A stretch of DNA of 64,000 nucleotides. Source: Gimesia sp. (GTDB taxonomy: Bacteria; Planctomycetota; Planctomycetia; Planctomycetales; Planctomycetaceae). This document shows positions 36,995 through 46,074 of the stretch, in pieces. The notes under the pieces were generated by a model. It made no database searches. It was not told where the DNA came from and saw nothing but the letters and a program-made list of their open reading frames with translations. The translations under genes were made by a program, and so were the position numbers. The stretch covers positions 248,001 to 312,000 of the forward strand of contig NZ_JAVJSQ010000010.1 of NCBI RefSeq assembly GCF_040219335.1, in the 5' to 3' direction. Numbering within the stretch: position 1 is the first letter of the stretch; every line of letters starts with the position of its first letter.

Positions 36995-38776
36995 TTACTC
37001 AGTGATGATGTCGTTCACGGTTCCACCGCTGGGAATCATCGGCAGCACGTGTTCCTGGTAAGTACAGATCACGTCCAGCAGGTAAGGCTCGTCTGAGGCC
37101 AGCATCTCCGCCAGGGCAGCCGGGTACTCGGCTTTAGAGCGAACCTGTTTCGCTTTCAGGCCGAATCCTCTCGCGATCGAGACGAAGTCAGGATAAGTGA
37201 CTTCCCCATGATCACCGGAACCTTTGCCCTCCCATTCGGGATGGTGCACGGGGCCCAGGTAAGTATGAGCACGACGACCTTCCATGAAGCGGTCTTCCCA
37301 CTGCACCACCATACCCAGGTGCTGGTTGTTCAACAGCAGGATTTTCACCGGCAGGTTTTCAGTGTGGAGTGTTGCCATTTCCTGGACGTTCATCAGCATC
37401 GAACCGTCGCCGTCAATGTCAACCACCAGCGAATCAGGGAACTGAGCCTGAACGCCCATCGCTGCGGGCAGACCGAAGCCCATCGTTCCCAGTCCTGAAC
37501 TGCTGAGCCAGTGGCGGGGTTTGTTGAACTTGTAAAACTGAGCCGCCCACATCTGGTGCTGACCAACGCCTACGGTGATGTAAGGATCTTTGTCTTTGGT
37601 CTGCTGCCAGAGTTCGTGAATCGCATATTGCTGCGACATCACATCGCCCAGCTCGGGATACTTGAGCGGGTACTTTTCTTTCCATTCTTTGACCTGGGCC
37701 AGCCAGTTATCAACCTGCGGCAGGTCATCATCGGTGATCGCTTCGTTCAGTGCGGCAAGAACGTGTTTCAGATCCGCATTGATCGGAATGTGAGCTTCCT
37801 TGTTTTTCTGCAGCTCAGACGGGTCGATGTCCACGTGCACAATCTTACCATGCTTGGCGAACTCTTCGAGCTTACCGGTCACGCGGTCGTCAAACCGCAC
37901 GCCGAATGCCAGCAGCAGGTCGGCTTCGTTGACGGCATAGTTCGCATACACGGTGCCGTGCATCCCCAGCATGTCCAGACTCAGGGGATCGTCACCGGGA
38001 AATACGCCCAGTCCCATTACGGTCGTGGTTACGGGAATGTTTGTCTTACGGGCGAACTTCACGAGTTCTTCGGAAGCGTCGGAAATGATGGCACCACCAC
38101 CGACGTATAAAATGGGTTTCTTGGAACGTTTGATCGCTGCCAGAATCTGTTTGATCTGTTCGGGAGCCGCTTTCCGCAACTCGGGACGATAACCGGGCAG
38201 ATAGGTTTCGGGATCGTAATCAGGCTCGGCATCGAGTGTGGCCAGCTGACAGTCTTTGGGGAAGTCGATCAGCACGGGACCCGGACGGCCGGTGTTCGCA
38301 ATGAAGAAGGCTTCCTTCACGATGCGGGCGACGTCTTTTACGTCGGTAACCATGTAGGTGTGTTTGGTGATGGCGCGGGAAATTTCAACCATCGGCGTTT
38401 CCTGGAACGCGTCGCTACCGATGACAGCCTGCGGCACCTGACCGGTAATCGCCACCATCGGAATACTGTCCAGCTTGGCATCCGCCAGGGCCGTTACCAG
38501 GTTGGTTGCACCGGGACCACTGGTCGCCATACACACGCCCACATCACCCGTTGTCCGGGCAATCCCCTGGGCTGCGAAACCACCACCCTGTTCGTGGCGG
38601 GGCAGCAGGGTGCGGATGTCGTCTTTGTATTTCATCAAAGCCTGATGCAGAGGCATGCTGCAACCGCCGGGGTAGGCGAAGATCGTCTTGACGCCCTGCC
38701 GCACCAATGCCTGAACCAGAATCTCAGCGCCATTGATGGTAGTCGTTTTCGTCTCTTTTTCGTTGGCAGTGGCCAC
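36995..38776 (-). CDS. ilvB: Acetolactate synthase, large (catalytic) subunit
   Basis: A 593-residue thiamine-diphosphate enzyme making acetolactate or acetohydroxybutyrate for valine, leucine and isoleucine. In order: [16 protein letters not shown], the catalytic Glu62 in [26 protein letters not shown], the FAD-binding middle domain ([25 protein letters not shown]), and the TPP motif beginning GDGSMLMN and ending LLLNN. The [19 protein letters not shown] segment is typical of biosynthetic enzymes. Full length. The regulatory subunit ilvN is not adjacent. A 616-bp leader-containing gap lies upstream; no attenuator was recognised. Confidence 0.94.
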   Translation of the reverse strand: MATANEKETKTTTINGAEILVQALVRQGVKTIFAYPGGCSMPLHQALMKYKDDIRTLLPRHEQGGGFAAQGIARTTGDVGVCMATSGPGATNLVTALADAKLDSIPMVAITGQVPQAVIGSDAFQETPMVEISRAITKHTYMVTDVKDVARIVKEAFFIANTGRPGPVLIDFPKDCQLATLDAEPDYDPETYLPGYRPELRKAAPEQIKQILAAIKRSKKPILYVGGGAIISDASEELVKFARKTNIPVTTTVMGLGVFPGDDPLSLDMLGMHGTVYANYAVNEADLLLAFGVRFDDRVTGKLEEFAKHGKIVHVDIDPSELQKNKEAHIPINADLKHVLAALNEAITDDDLPQVDNWLAQVKEWKEKYPLKYPELGDVMSQQYAIHELWQQTKDKDPYITVGVGQHQMWAAQFYKFNKPRHWLSSSGLGTMGFGLPAAMGVQAQFPDSLVVDIDGDGSMLMNVQEMATLHTENLPVKILLLNNQHLGMVVQWEDRFMEGRRAHTYLGPVHHPEWEGKGSGDHGEVTYPDFVSIARGFGLKAKQVRSKAEYPAALAEMLASDEPYLLDVICTYQEHVLPMIPSGGTVNDIITE

Positions 38777-39392
38777 TGTTTCACCCTTCTTTTCGATGAT
38801 CTTTAAAACTCTGAAATTCTATCTGACTGATCTCAGATCCCCGCGTCGGTTTCAGGCGGGAACCTGCTCGATCAGCGTTTGCTGTCACCATAACAGACAA
38901 ACCTGTAGACGCACCTCGTACGCCTGATGTTCGGTTTGGGAAAATCAAAGACTGATTTCGTTCTCAATTCTATCTACTCCGGGGGACAATAACGAGTCAT
39001 TTCCTGCTCAGAATCCGATTTTCGTCCAGAGACATTCGCATTAATCAGCCTCTGCTAACGGGTTACAAAACCTGTTTCGATTATTCAGGTTAAGTCACTC
39101 CTGACCGTATCCACGCTGTCCTGAGTGAGAAATTCACGAGTCTCCAAAATATGGATGGCTATAAGTTAATAAATTTCATTGATTTACGTCCAATTGAACG
39201 ACGAAATCGCAGATCAGTCCCATTCCGGCTGGGAAAAGTTTGGATCCTCGGATCCTTTTTGATACGATATATAAGCAAGTGTTTAAGTGATGCTCTGCTG
39301 CTGCCCGACCACCGTGAATGGGGACCCTGCAGCAGAGACTTTGAGCCAGACACCTGAATTTCCCACCAACACAGCCAGCCGAGGTAATCACA
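38777..39392. other. 616-bp divergent intergenic region
   Basis: Between ilvB (minus) and the DUF1501 gene (plus). No gene with a supported start. Visible features are a GGATCC-tc-GGATCC repeat followed by five T near 39241-39261 and the 9-bp stem listed at 39293-39337. Confidence 0.6.
39293..39337 (+). promoter_or_regulatory. Hairpin in the presumed leader of the DUF1501 gene
   Basis: CTCTGCTGC (39293-39301) pairs perfectly with GCAGCAGAG (39329-39337); the 27-nt loop can form further GC pairs. It ends 55 bp before the ATG and 45 bp before the GAGGT ribosome site. Confidence 0.45.
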
Positions 39393-40769
39393 ATGAATCG
39401 TCCTGCGACACCGCTTCAGGCGCTCCAGTCTCGACGTTCTTTTCTCCAGGCCGGATTCCTGACACTCGGCGGATTGAGTCTGGCTGACCTGTTGCGCCTC
39501 CGCGCCGCCAGTGCAGCACCCCATAAGTCGACCCCCGATACCTCTGTGATTCTCATCTGGCTGCAGGGCGGACCCAGTCATATGGAAACATATGACCTCA
39601 AGCCCAACGCCCCGGTGGAATACCGGGGGGAGTTCAATCCGATTCACACCAATGTGCCCGGTATGGATATCTGCGAGCATCTTCCCCTGCACGCGAAAGT
39701 CGCGGATCGCTTTACGGTCATCCGATCGATCTCCCACGGTTTTGCCAACCACGCCGGCGGAGCAGGGCGGTTCCTCTCCGGCCGCGATCCGCTGCGGCCC
39801 CTTGACCCCATCTCGCAGTTTCCAACCATCGGCCCCATTGTCTCCCGCATGCGCGAACACGTGAATAACGGTCTGCCCAACTACATCGGGAATCAACCCC
39901 GCGTCTATGGTGGCGGCAGCGCCTATCTGGGTGAGTCGGCCCTCCCCTTCGTCGTGGGCGCCGATCCGAACCTGGACAACTTTCAGGTCCCCAACATCAC
40001 CATGGACGATAAGCTCAAAGAGCGTCTCGATGATCGCATGACGTTGCTGACCTCCTTCGACCAGATGCGCCGCGACATCGATCAGAACGGTTCGCTCGCT
40101 TCGATCGACAAGTTCAACAGCAAAGCCTTGAACATGCTCACCAGCGACAAGGCCCGCAACGCGTTTGACATGTCGCAGGAGAGCGACGCCACCCGCGAAA
40201 AATACGGACGTCACAAATGGGGACAGCGCGCCCTGCTGGCCCGCCGCCTGGTTGAAGCGGGCTGCAGCTTCGTCACCATGCAGATGCAGAACCCCGGCGT
40301 CCAGGGTTGCGCCGGCAACTGGGATATTCACGCTGTTAACGGTCACCTCTACGACGACCTCCGCGGTCGCCTCCCCATTTTCGACCGTGCCGTCTCCGCG
40401 CTGGTGGAAGATATCTACGATCGCGGGCTGGATGAAAAAGTGATGGTCATCGTGTCTGGCGAGTTCGGTCGCACCCCCCGCATCAATCCTCAGAAGGGAA
40501 CCCGTTCCAAAATCATGCAGCCCGGTCGCGATCACTGGCCCGGCGCGATGTCGGTCCTCGTTTCCGGCGGTGGGATGAAGATGGGACAGGTGATCGGTTC
40601 GACTACCGCCAACGGTGCCTACGCCAAAGACAACAAGCTTGATCCCAACGATCTGCTCGCAACCGTCTACCGCTTCCTGGGCATCGATCACCACCACGCC
40701 TTCCTCGATCACAGTGGTCGTCCCATGCCCATCCTCCCCAAAGGATCCCCCATCCCCGAACTCAGTTGA
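39393..40769 (+). CDS. DUF1501 family protein, Tat-exported
   Basis: A 458-residue protein of the DUF1501 family (alkaline-phosphatase/sulfatase-like fold). The N-terminus has a twin-arginine leader (SRRSFLQAGFLTLGGLS), so it is exported folded. Family blocks: VILIWLQGGPSHMETYDLKP, EHLPLHAKVADRFTVIRSIS, HGFANHAGGAGRFLSG, and the C-terminal VMVIVSGEFGRTPRIN and GRDHWPGAMSVLVSGGG. In planctomycetes these genes usually follow a DUF1549/DUF1553 partner; here none is next to it. Codon use is notably C-rich at third positions compared with the first half of the window. Confidence 0.93.
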   Translation: MNRPATPLQALQSRRSFLQAGFLTLGGLSLADLLRLRAASAAPHKSTPDTSVILIWLQGGPSHMETYDLKPNAPVEYRGEFNPIHTNVPGMDICEHLPLHAKVADRFTVIRSISHGFANHAGGAGRFLSGRDPLRPLDPISQFPTIGPIVSRMREHVNNGLPNYIGNQPRVYGGGSAYLGESALPFVVGADPNLDNFQVPNITMDDKLKERLDDRMTLLTSFDQMRRDIDQNGSLASIDKFNSKALNMLTSDKARNAFDMSQESDATREKYGRHKWGQRALLARRLVEAGCSFVTMQMQNPGVQGCAGNWDIHAVNGHLYDDLRGRLPIFDRAVSALVEDIYDRGLDEKVMVIVSGEFGRTPRINPQKGTRSKIMQPGRDHWPGAMSVLVSGGGMKMGQVIGSTTANGAYAKDNKLDPNDLLATVYRFLGIDHHHAFLDHSGRPMPILPKGSPIPELS

Positions 40770-40888
40770 TCGAATCGTTTCCGAAAACCGATCAGCGCCA
40801 TCTGTAGGGGCGGTGCCTGTGTGCCCGCCCGCCTGGTGACTCACTTTCTGAGTGAACTCCTGCGATAGGAACCGGAAGAACATCCTCC

Positions 40889-41022
40889 GGGTGGTCGCGG
40901 ATGTAATCCGTGATTGCCGCAGGCAACAGGAGGTGACAGGGTTGATGTAGTCTGAAGAGAAACACATCCTCATTCTTCTATAGGAAACCATCGAAAAAAC
41001 AGGCGTAGATCCCATGCCGGGT
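40889..41022 (+). repeat. Hairpin repeat, copy A (about 134 bp)
   Basis: Begins GGGTGGTCGCGGATGTAATC and ends GATCCCATGCCGGGT. The first about 50 bp hold GATTGCC-GCA-GGCAAC, a small hairpin. It matches copy C (44188-44320) over the full length and copy B (41827-41879) over the first 53 bp. Confidence 0.8.
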
Positions 41023-41264
41023 ACTACAGCAATCCACACCTGCAAATCTCCCCACTGAACGTCCTCCACTCCCACCTGAACGAACTCCCCTTGATCGCCT
41101 CCCGCCAAAGCGTATCTTGTTCCCATCTGGCTCGCGCGCGAGGACGTTGAACCGGGTAAGGTTTCTGGAAAAACAGTGAGCCAGCCACACCTGCTTTTCA
41201 GCTGATCTCCACTGGAACAAGCCGAACCTGTTCGCGATGCTCCCTGCAATCTGTGCATGACACA

Positions 41265-41349
41265 CCAGGACAAAACCCGGCCAGACCAGGACAAAATCCG
41301 GGACAGACTGGGACAAAATCTGGGCACACCAGGACAAAATTCTGTCCTG
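41265..41349. repeat. Four tandem units of about 21 bp
   Basis: Units at 41265-41285, 41286-41307, 41308-41328 and 41329-41349, each with the core GGGACAAAAT or AGGACAAAAT followed by a GC-rich half. The last unit folds as AGGACA-AAATTC-TGTCCT. Confidence 0.85.
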
Positions 41350-41426
41350 CCCCCTCTGTCCCCTTTCCAAAAATGAATGCGTATCATGACAATCTTCCGA
41401 GTAAATATATTAAACAACAGATACCA

Positions 41427-41761
41427 CCTGGCGACCCGCCACCCGCTTCAACGTCCAAGGGAAATCACATCACGCCCCCCAACTCTGAGCGGCCAGGTGC
41501 CAGCCGCCGGTAAATCGATCCACCATCAACCCAGCTACCGGTGGCTGGCGCTATTCCGCTCACTATAAAAACAGGGTGAGCCCGAATAAAATTCGGGCCG
41601 AGCGCAGCGAGCAGGAAACTGTTAGTGTTGCGCCCCCGGGGAGTCAGCACTTCCGATTGTGAGCCATCGCCAGCCCAAAACACAAACGGTCCATTCTAAG
41701 AAAACGAAACGACCACCCCTAGCTGAATATCGCGAACCGGTAAACAGAACTCAGCGGGTAC
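41427..41761 (+). repeat. 335-bp direct repeat R1
   Basis: From CCTGGCGAC to GCGGGTAC. It matches R2 (42853-43188) along its length with scattered substitutions; long exact blocks include TAAATCGATCCACCATCAAC and GAATATCGCGAACCGGTAAA. Inside is the hairpin GCCCGAAT-AAA-ATTCGGGC. Confidence 0.9.
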
Positions 41762-41826
41762 AGGCCGCATGGTTGATAATGTTCCGCGTTACCGCTGACG
41801 AACTCCTCCCTGCTCAAATAAAAACA

Positions 41827-41879
41827 GGGTGGTCGCGGATGCAATCCGTGATTGCCGCAGGCAACAGGAGGTCGCAGAA
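41827..41879 (+). repeat. Hairpin repeat, copy B (53 bp)
   Basis: GGGTGGTCGCGGATGCAATC through GAGGTCGCAGAA; nearly identical to the start of copies A and C. GCAATC-CGT-GATTGC and TTGCC-GCA-GGCAA are two overlapping hairpins. It lies 85 bp before the first small paralog gene. Confidence 0.85.
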
Positions 41880-41963
41880 CCCCATTGTCTATTTTGTGAC
41901 CGATGTACTAAGATACTCGTCAGGTTCCTGGTCTTACTCACTCTCGTTTGGAAAGCAGTGTCG

Positions 41964-42356
41964 ATGGTAGAAAAAACAGTAGTCGCTCGAGAGTTTCTGT
42001 TGAAAGATCCTCAGGGAGATACTCGCGGTCGACTGGGGTTTTATGGCTCCGATGATTCCCCACGTATACGGCTCATCGACAGTGTTTATCACGAAAGAGT
42101 CAGTATTGGAATCGCTAATGACCATCCGGGGGTAGGGTTATTGAATTCTAATGCCAGCACTTCATTGATCATCGGTTGTATCTTTCCAGAAACTTCCGGG
42201 GTGATGATCAACGATGAACGGGGATTGCTGGGAACGACGCTGGAGGTTCGGCCAGGTTATCCCGGTAAGATCAATATCTATGATCCCGAAGTGGAAGAAA
42301 GAGGGATTGAGATTTTGTGTAATGTCTGCTGGACGAGTTCTCAAAGTCAGCAATAA
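41964..42356 (+). CDS. Small repeat-containing protein, paralog 1
   Basis: A 130-residue protein starting MVEKTVVAREFLLKDPQG at the ATG 41964 (GAAAGCAG upstream); a longer in-frame extension would run through repeat copy B and is rejected. It is built of short strand-turn repeats, each like F-x-L-x-D-x-x-G-x-x-R-x-x-L-G (REFLLKDPQGDTRGRLGF, IRLIDSVYHERVSIGI, VGLLNSNASTSLIIG), suggesting a small beta-solenoid. The neighbour at 42413 is a clear paralog. No signal peptide or known family. Two long direct repeats flank the pair. It has a CNVC pair near the C-terminus absent from the second copy. Confidence 0.65.
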   Translation: MVEKTVVAREFLLKDPQGDTRGRLGFYGSDDSPRIRLIDSVYHERVSIGIANDHPGVGLLNSNASTSLIIGCIFPETSGVMINDERGLLGTTLEVRPGYPGKINIYDPEVEERGIEILCNVCWTSSQSQQ

Positions 42357-42412
42357 GCGAGTCAGGCGGTAATCAACTTCTCGATGACCCTTCTCGAACA
42401 GGGAATACATAG

Positions 42413-42769
42413 ATGACCGAAGAAATCAAAGAAGTAATTCAGGCCGAAGAATTTCAACTGGTCGATGCGCAAGGAAACGTACGGGCGCGCTTGGGTTTTG
42501 TGGAGGGGGAGCCTTACCTGCAGTTTATTGACAGCCAGGGTTGTGAGCGGATCAAGATCGGCATCTCTGCAGACGAGCCAGGTATTCGAATTCTGAATTC
42601 CGATGCCAGCACGCAGGCCGCTATCGGGGCGATTGACACGGGCCAGACAGGCATCATGCTGTGTGATGAAACCGGCACCCTGGGAATGACAATGCTGATT
42701 GATCAGAACCGCGAGAGCCATATTAAAATCTATGACCAGGAAGGCGAAACATTCTGGGCTGCCCCCTGA
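42413..42769 (+). CDS. Small repeat-containing protein, paralog 2
   Basis: A 118-residue paralog of the preceding protein, 56 bp downstream. Matching segments: AEEFQLVDAQGNVRARLGF against AREFLLKDPQGDTRGRLGF, LQFIDSQGCERIKIGI, IRILNSDASTQAAIG, and IMLCDETGTLGMTMLI. The same strand-turn repeat pattern suggests a beta-solenoid or trimer-stalk-like structure. The AGGGA ribosome site precedes the ATG. The product is soluble and acidic. Function unknown. Confidence 0.7.
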   Translation: MTEEIKEVIQAEEFQLVDAQGNVRARLGFVEGEPYLQFIDSQGCERIKIGISADEPGIRILNSDASTQAAIGAIDTGQTGIMLCDETGTLGMTMLIDQNRESHIKIYDQEGETFWAAP

Positions 42770-43177
42770 ATGATTCCAGCTATCAGCGCAACAGTTCAAT
42801 CCAGATCTATGAAACCAAACTATGCGAACGTCGGACGGTGTCTGCCCGCCCGCCTGGCGACATACCACCAGTTTCATCGCCCAAGGGTAATCACATCACG
42901 CCCACCAACCGTGAGCGGCAAAGCGCTAGCTGCCGGTAAATCGATCCACCATCAACCCAGCTACCGGTGGCTAGCGCCATTCCGCTCATTAAAAAAACAG
43001 GGTGAGCCCGAATAAAATTCGGGCCGAGCGCAGCGAGCAGGAAACTGTCAGTGTTGCGTCCCCGGGATGTCAGCGCTTCGGTTTGCGAGTCATCGCCAGC
43101 CCAAAACACAAACGGTCAATTCTAAGCAAACGAAACGCCCCCCCCCTAGCTGAATATCGCGAACCGGTAAACAGAAC
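42770..43177. other. Repeat island, middle part
   Basis: About 400 bp between paralog 2 and the hydrolase gene, almost entirely direct repeat R2, preceded by a GTCTGCCCGCCCGCCTGG motif. No gene. Confidence 0.8.
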
Positions 43178-43188
43178 TCAGCGGGTAC
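42853..43188 (+). repeat. 336-bp direct repeat R2
   Basis: Second copy of R1, 1426 bp further on, CCTGGCGAC to GCGGGTAC. It differs by point changes and a few short indels. Its last 11 bp overlap the final codons and stop of the minus-strand hydrolase gene (43178-44017). Confidence 0.9.
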
Positions 43189-44017
43189 CGGCGGCAGGCA
43201 GGGAAGCAATGAACTCGTCGAATACGCGGCGGTACTCTTCGGTCTGCGGATCGTTGTGACCTCCGCCCGGCAGGACGACGAACTGTTTCGGACCGCCGGC
43301 CGCGTCGAACAGCTTTCGTCCCAGTTTGATAGGGATCAGTTGATCGTTGTCGCCATGACTTTGCAGCAACGGTCCCTCATAGTTCCCAATCTTCCCGGCT
43401 GAGTTCAACCGCTGCGTCATGTTCAGACTGGGCAGGATCCAGGGGAAATGATGGGCTGCAGCATCAGGAAGCGAAGAGAACGTGCTGGCGAGCACAAGTC
43501 CCCGCGCACCATCTTTCGCCGCCAGGTCCACAGCGACCGCGCCTCCTAGCGAACGTCCCATAACGACGATATCCGTCTCCTTAACGCCGGCGCGTGAGGC
43601 CAGCCAGGCACGAGCCGCCCGCGCGTCCTGCAGGATCCCGCGTTCGTTTGGCTTGCCCTCACTCTTGCCGTATCCCCGGTAATCAAAGGTCATCACAGCG
43701 AGTCCATGACGTTCATTCAGGATTTTCAGCGATTCGCCCCGGCTGACAATGTTCCCCGCATTGCCGTGACAAAACAGCGCCACCGCCCGCGGTTCCGGAT
43801 GATCCAGGTACCAGCCATGCAGACTGGTGCCATCTTCCGCTTCGAACCACGCCTCCTCAAAGGGGAGATTCTCGGGCAGCGCGGCCGATTCAGGAAAGGG
43901 ACTCGGATAATAAACCAGCGCACGTTCGACCGGAACCAGCGGCGAAAGCGGCCCCAGCGAGGCACAACCAGCCGGCAGCAACAACAGCCCCCACACAAGT
44001 TGGCAACAGAGTCGCAT
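43178..44017 (-). CDS. Alpha/beta hydrolase lipoprotein
   Basis: A 279-residue exported hydrolase: leader MRLCCQLVWGLLLLPAGCASL with lipid Cys near residue 18. Alpha/beta hydrolase landmarks: VALFCHGNAGNIVSRG (oxyanion loop), VMTFDYRGYGKSEGKP, the nucleophile elbow VVMGRSLGGAVAVD, LLQSHGDNDQLIPI (acid) and LPGGGHNDPQ (His). This is the BEM46/serine-aminopeptidase-like group. The gene's 3' end (AAGTR and stop) lies in the end of direct repeat R2, so the repeat may have supplied or replaced the original C-terminus. Substrate unknown. Confidence 0.87.
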   Translation of the reverse strand: MRLCCQLVWGLLLLPAGCASLGPLSPLVPVERALVYYPSPFPESAALPENLPFEEAWFEAEDGTSLHGWYLDHPEPRAVALFCHGNAGNIVSRGESLKILNERHGLAVMTFDYRGYGKSEGKPNERGILQDARAARAWLASRAGVKETDIVVMGRSLGGAVAVDLAAKDGARGLVLASTFSSLPDAAAHHFPWILPSLNMTQRLNSAGKIGNYEGPLLQSHGDNDQLIPIKLGRKLFDAAGGPKQFVVLPGGGHNDPQTEEYRRVFDEFIASLPAAGTR

Positions 44018-44187
44018 GATGATCTCCGAGAGAAAGAAGCGACGGAGCGTACGCGATCTACATCCAATCAGTCAATGTTGATCTCTCGGAGGGGGCTCGA
44101 ATCGTCTATGCCCCTGTCAGACCACAAGTTAGGGCAACAATAACCAGCCCACCAACCCTGAGCGCCATTCCGCTCACTAAAAAAACA

Positions 44188-44320
44188 GGGTGGTCGCGGA
44201 TGCAATCCGTGATTGCCGCAGGCAACAGGAGGTCGCAGAATCGATGTTGCCTGGTGAGAAACCACCCCTCACTCTACTGTATATATCTATCGAATAACAA
44301 TCATCGATCCCAGACCGGGT
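44188..44320 (+). repeat. Hairpin repeat, copy C (about 133 bp)
   Basis: Same beginning as copies A and B (GGGTGGTCGCGGATGCAATC) and same end as copy A (GATCCCAGACCGGGT). The bases just before it match the inner part of R2 (CGCCATTCCGCTCACTAAAA), a mosaic junction. Confidence 0.85.
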
Positions 44321-44409
44321 GCCAGCTGACGGCTTGTCCGACAGTGCTGCTTCGAACAGGGGCAATCATCGGTGCCGCTACCCTCAATCGCAGGCTCTCC
44401 CCGCAACCT

Positions 44410-44451
44410 CCTGCTCGCTGCGCTCGGCCCGAATTACATTCGGGCCCACCC
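44410..44451 (-). repeat. Inverted fragment of the R1/R2 repeat
   Basis: CCTGCTCGCTGCGCTCGGCC and onward to CCCACCC is the reverse complement of the R1/R2 core around the GCCCGAAT/ATTCGGGC hairpin, with three mismatches. Confidence 0.85.
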
Positions 44452-44477
44452 GCCGGTTTGTCGTGTGGACAAACTGC

Positions 44478-45947
44478 TCAATCCTTCCCACCCGGTTTCC
44501 GTGGAAACTGTTTCTCCAGCAACTGCATCGCTTTTTCAAACTCCCCCTGATCCGACGGGTGATCGATAATGTTCATGTTCTCTTCCGGATCGCTGTCGTG
44601 ATCATACAGTTCCCGCGCGATCACTTTTCCCGATTTGAAATCACGCCATTCCGTGTAACGATAGCGGGGCGTACGCACCGAAACACCCATGTTCTCAGGT
44701 TGCTTTTTGTAATACGCGGGCCGTGGATGCTGCGTGTAAGCAGCCGGCTTCACGGTCTTTGTGGGATCTTCCAGTACCGGCACCAGGCTCTTGCCTTCCA
44801 GCTTCTCGGGAGCAGGCAGGTGACAGAGCTCGACCAGCGTGGGATACATATCGAGCAGTTCCACCAGTGCATCGGAAGACTCGCCCGCCGTCTTCATGTG
44901 CGGCACCGAAATCAAAAGCGGCACACGCGCATCGTTTTCGAAGTTCGACGTCTTACACCACAGTCCATGTTCTCCCAGGTGAAAACCATGATCGGACCAG
45001 AAAACGATAATCGTATTATCGCTCAACCCCGAACGATCCAGTTCATCCAGCATCTTACCCACCTGCGCGTCGAGAAAACTGATCCCTGCCAGGTAACCGG
45101 ATCGGATCTCGATGATCTGCTCTCGCGTCAGTTCCCCTTTCGCGGCTCGCATCAGTTCGCGGCTGTCGTGCAAAGCGATCTGGGGAACGTTTTGAGGAGG
45201 CTTTGAATTACTGGCCGGCTTCACGGGACTCTCTTTGTAGAGGTCCCAGTATTTCTTGGGAGGATTGAAAGGCAGATGCGGTTTCCAGAAGCCGACCGCC
45301 AGAAAGAACGGCTGCTGTTTCTGTTCGAAGCCTTTCAGTGCTTTCACCGCGAGGTCACCAATCCGTCCGTCGAAGTACGCCGAGTCGGGGACGTCCCGTC
45401 GCTCGGTCCGCGGTGCGGTTGCGAGATTCATCGGCAGTTCACGGTTATTATTGAGTTGCGGCTGATCGTCATCGTGACGCGCGTAATGCAAAACGGCAGG
45501 CACACTCCAGGAGGCGGGATCGCCTTCGATTTTCTGGCGCCAGTTGTGATACACCTTACCGATGTTCTGCGTGAAATAGCCGTTCTGTTTAAACAGCTGA
45601 GGCAGGGCGACGATATTCGGATCAGCTTCGCGAAAGTGTTTCGGCAGATTCCAGATCTCCAGGCTGTCCGGTCGGCGGCCCGTCATCAGTGAGGCCCGCG
45701 ACGGATTGCATAACGCCTGTTGGCAGTACGCCTGTTTGAACAAAACGCCCCGCGACGCCAGCCTGTCGAGGTTCGGCGTCTTCACCAGCGGATGACCATA
45801 GCAGGCCAGGTCGCACCGCAGGTCGTCGGCGGCGATGAACAGCACGTTCGGTTTATCAGCGGCGAACAGCGAGGGGGAGACAACAGGGCAGAGGAGCAGC
45901 AACAGCGCGAGCACCAGCAGTCGAGGGCGTCTGCCTGAAATAGGCAT
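44478..45947 (-). CDS. Sulfatase, iduronate-2-sulfatase-like, exported
   Basis: A 489-residue type I sulfatase with signal peptide ([15 protein letters not shown] ... SLFAA). Metal-binding Asp pair in [14 protein letters not shown]; formylglycine site Cys80 in [11 protein letters not shown] (CxPSR signature, modified by a formylglycine-generating enzyme elsewhere); [26 protein letters not shown] with the later metal ligands. The IAADDLR ... [12 protein letters not shown] pattern is that of iduronate-2-sulfatase-like enzymes acting on sulfated polysaccharides. Active-site residues complete. Planctomycetes carry many of these. Next to the divergent GntR operon, 183 bp away. Confidence 0.92.
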   Translation of the reverse strand: MPISGRRPRLLVLALLLLLCPVVSPSLFAADKPNVLFIAADDLRCDLACYGHPLVKTPNLDRLASRGVLFKQAYCQQALCNPSRASLMTGRRPDSLEIWNLPKHFREADPNIVALPQLFKQNGYFTQNIGKVYHNWRQKIEGDPASWSVPAVLHYARHDDDQPQLNNNRELPMNLATAPRTERRDVPDSAYFDGRIGDLAVKALKGFEQKQQPFFLAVGFWKPHLPFNPPKKYWDLYKESPVKPASNSKPPQNVPQIALHDSRELMRAAKGELTREQIIEIRSGYLAGISFLDAQVGKMLDELDRSGLSDNTIIVFWSDHGFHLGEHGLWCKTSNFENDARVPLLISVPHMKTAGESSDALVELLDMYPTLVELCHLPAPEKLEGKSLVPVLEDPTKTVKPAAYTQHPRPAYYKKQPENMGVSVRTPRYRYTEWRDFKSGKVIARELYDHDSDPEENMNIIDHPSDQGEFEKAMQLLEKQFPRKPGGKD

Positions 45948-46074
45948 GGAACAACTTTCTATAAGAGATGCAGGGAGAAAAGGTTACGCGTCCTTTATTC
46001 TGCAGACTCATCAGGGGGGATGCAACACTGGATCGCCGTGCCCGGGAGTTCGTCTGGATTTCTGAAAAAAGTGG

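Larger units (their letters stand above)
40770..41963. other. Repeat island, left part (no gene)
   Basis: About 1.2 kb without a credible gene. It carries a TGCCCGCCCGCCTGG motif near 40822 (seen again near 42843), copy A (40889) and copy B (41827) of the hairpin repeat, a 21-bp tandem array (41265-41349) and the first 335-bp direct repeat (41427-41761). A long minus-strand open frame here is antisense and not a gene. Confidence 0.75.
44018..44477. other. Repeat island, right part
   Basis: 460 bp. A short R-type fragment (44150-44187) joins directly to hairpin repeat copy C (44188-44320), and an inverted R fragment lies at 44410-44451. No gene. Confidence 0.75.

Noticed and set aside
41265-41349. 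CRISPR array
   Set aside because: Units are directly adjacent with no spacers, and there are no cas genes.
39159-41417. A 752-codon minus-strand open frame
   Set aside because: It runs antisense through the well-supported DUF1501 gene and into repeat DNA; composition is that of a shadow frame caused by GC-rich third positions.
40770-44477. Insertion sequence or prophage island
   Set aside because: Repeats are abundant but no transposase, integrase or phage structural gene is present.
44319-45206. A 295-codon plus-strand open frame
   Set aside because: Antisense to the sulfatase, and it begins inside repeat copy C.
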